From Taudactylus pleione (lineage: Eukaryota; Chordata; Amphibia; Anura; Myobatrachidae): 64,000 nt of DNA. A program made the position numbers and the translations under genes. The notes beneath the pieces are model-generated. The model did not search any database. It worked only from the letters and a program-made list of their open reading frames with translations, and was not told the origin of the DNA. Positions within the stretch are counted from its first letter, which is position 1. Each line of letters begins with the position of its first letter. Where the stretch lies: the NCBI GenBank assembly GCA_031769625.1, contig JAUIMM010001409.1:186001-250000 (forward strand), written 5' to 3'. This document shows positions 61,737-64,000 of the stretch, piece by piece.

Positions 61737-64000
61737 TAGTATATGTGCCTGGGTTACACCAGGAGAGAACAGTAGTGTATATGTGCCTGGGTTACACCAG
61801 GAGAGAACAGTAGTATATGTGCCTTGGTTACACCTGGAGAGAACAGTAGTATATGTGCCTGGGTTACACCAGGACAGAACAGTAGTATATGTGCCTGGGT
61901 TACACCAGGAGAGAACAGTAGTGTATGTGCCTTGGTTACACCAGGAGAGAACAGTAGTATATGTGCCTGGGTTACACCAGGAGAGAGCAGTAGTATATGT
62001 GCCTGGGTTACACCAGGAGAGAACAATAGTATATGTGCCTGGGTTACACCAGGAGAGAACAGTAGTATATGTGTCTGTGTTACACCAGGAGAGAACAGTA
62101 GTATATGTGTCTGTGTTACACCAGGAGAGAACAGTAGTATATGCGCCTGGGTTACACCAGGACAGAACAGTAGTATATGTGTCTGGGTTACACCAGGAGA
62201 GAGCAGTAGTATATGTGCTTATGTGTCTGGGTTACACCAGGAGAGAACAGTAGTGTATGTGCCTGGGTTACACCAGGAGAGAAAAGTAGTGTATGTACCT
62301 GGGTTACACCAGGAGAGAACAGTAGTATATGCGCCTGGGTTACACCAGGAGAGAACAGTAGTATATGCGCCTGGGTTACACCAGGAGAGAACAGTAGTAT
62401 ATGCGCCTGGGTTACACCAGGAGAGAACAGTAGTATATGTGCCTGGGTTACACCAGGAGAGAACAGTAGTGTATGTGCCTGGGTTACACCAGGAGAGAAC
62501 AGTAGTGTATGTGCCTTGGTTACACCAGGAGAGAACAGTAGTATATGTGCCTGGGTTACACCAGGAGAGAACAGTAATATATGTGTCTGGGTTACACCAA
62601 GATAGAACAGTAGTATATGTGCCTGGGTTACACCAGGAGAGAACAGTAGTATATGTGCCTGGGTTACACCAGGAGAGAACAGTAGTATAGGTGCCTGGGT
62701 TACACCGGGAGAGAACAGTAGTATATGTGCCTGGGTTACACCGGGAGAGAGCAGTAGTATATGTGCCTGGGTTATACCAGGAGAGAACAGTAGTATATGT
62801 GCCTGGGTTACACCAGGAGAGAACAGTAGTATATGTGCCTGGGTTACACCGGGAGAGAACAGTAGTATATGTGCCTGGGTTACACCGGGAGAGAGCAGTA
62901 GTATATGTGCCTGGGTTACACCAGGAGAGAACAGTAGTGTATGTGCCTGGGTTACACCAGGAGAGAGCAGTAGTATATGTACCTGGGTTACACCAGGAGA
63001 GAACAGTAGTATATGTGCCTGGGTTACACCAGGAGAGAACAGTAGTATATGAGCCTGGGTTACACCAGGATAGAACAGTAGTAGATGCGCCTTGGTTACA
63101 CCAGGAGAGAACAGTAGTGTATGCGCCTGGGTTACACCAGGAGAGAACAGTAGTATATGCGCCTGGGTTACACCAGGAGAGAACAGTAGTATATGCGCCT
63201 GGGTTACACCAGGAGAGAACAGTAGTATATGCGCCTGGGTTACACCAGGAGAGAACAGTAGTATATGCGCCTGGGTTACACCAGGAGAGAACAGTAGTAT
63301 ATGCGCCTTGGTTACACCAGGAGGGAACAGTAGTATATGCGCCTGGGTTACACCAGGAGAGAACAGTAGTATATGCGCCTGGGTTACACCAGGAGAGAAC
63401 AGTAGTATATGTGCCTGGGTTACACCAGGAGAGAACAGTAGTATATGTGCCTGGGTTACACCTGGAGAGGACAGTAGTATATGTGTCTGGGTTACACCAG
63501 GAGAGAACAGTAGTATATGTGCCTGGGTTACACCAGGAGAGAACAGTAGTATATGCGCCTGGGTTTCACCTGGAGAGAACAGTAGTATATGCGCCTGGGT
63601 TACACCAGGAGACAACAGTAGTATATGTGCCTGGGTTACACCTGGAGAGAACAGTAGTATATGTGCCTGGGTTACACCAGGAGAGAACAGTAGTATATGT
63701 GCCTGGGTTACATCAGGAGAGAACAGTAGTATATGCACCTGGGTTACACCAGGAGAGAACAGTAGTACATGTGTCTGGGTTACACCAGGAGAGGACAGTA
63801 GTGTATGTGCCTGGGTTACACTAGGAGAGAACAGTAGTATATGCGCCTGGGTTACACCAGGAGAGAGAAGTAGTATATGTGGCTGGGTTACACCAGGAGA
63901 GAACAGTAGTATATGTGCCTGGGTTACACCAGGAGAGAGCAGTAGTATATGTGGCTGGGTTACACCAGGAGAGAACAGTAGTTTATGCGCCTGGGTTACA
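61737..64000. repeat. 36-bp minisatellite, second block, runs off the window
   Basis: About 63 further copies of the 36-bp unit continue to the window end. Rare variants seen before the MITE recur here: 'accaagatagaac' near 60690 and 62596, and 'tatgagcctggg' near 61033 and 63047. Part of the array was therefore duplicated as a block. Full length is unknown. Confidence 0.96.

Noticed and set aside
60281..63824. Long plus- and minus-strand frames in the 36-bp array resembling a 12-residue repeat protein
   Set aside because: The period is a multiple of 3, both strands are open, and the array is interrupted by a MITE. There is no signal peptide or non-repeat terminus.

Overview
The window looks like non-coding vertebrate nuclear DNA, most likely from a frog or toad (anuran). 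That guess rests on recalled resemblance and not on a search. The evidence is the palindromic MITEs built on 'ccaatcag...ctgattgg' arms, hAT and PIF/Harbinger type MITEs with readable target-site duplications, and LINE 3' ends (L2-like) with a 'gcgctgcggaa' motif, 'tataaataaa' and a (TAA)n tail. No bacterial gene organisation, RNA gene or convincing protein-coding gene is visible. All long open frames lie inside tandem repeats.

About three quarters of the 64 kb is tandem repeat, in at least ten families with different units. In order they are: a 54-bp array (612-1487); a degenerate 18-28-bp family (2249-4774) grading into a 16.5-kb array of 41-bp units (4775-21285); a 62-bp array (21286-28850, with a remnant at 29629-29680); a (TAA)n/(GAT)n microsatellite (29131-29628); a 116-bp array of 7 copies (33632-34451); a 30-bp array (34848-35990); a 35-bp array (39366-46605); a 48/44-bp array (46948-47565); a 51-bp array (49285-49985); a second, unrelated 54-bp array (49986-56950 and 58121-60248); and a 36-bp array (60249 to the window end). 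Several arrays touch with no unique spacer: 41/62 bp near 21285, 51/54 bp near 49985 and 54/36 bp near 60248.

Between and inside the arrays sit small non-autonomous DNA transposons. A Harbinger-like MITE interrupts the degenerate array at 2456-2876 with a TTA duplication, and a relative lies at 38165-38748. hAT-like MITEs lie at 48458-48662 and 61363-61736, each with a perfect 8-bp target duplication. The second one splits the 36-bp array. L2-like 3' ends interrupt the 62-bp array at 26032-26314 and 28851-29130.

The most informative relationship is between positions 1-289 and 34731-36270. These are two copies of one MITE family in opposite orientation. The first carries a single version of a 30-bp stretch, and the second carries the same stretch expanded to about 38 tandem copies. 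The window therefore holds both the before and after states of a minisatellite born inside a transposon. The 51-bp array at 49285, which follows directly on a MITE end, may be a second case.

No genes act together here. The window is best read as repeat-rich intergenic, possibly subtelomeric or pericentromeric, chromatin. Its chromosomal position cannot be told from the sequence.
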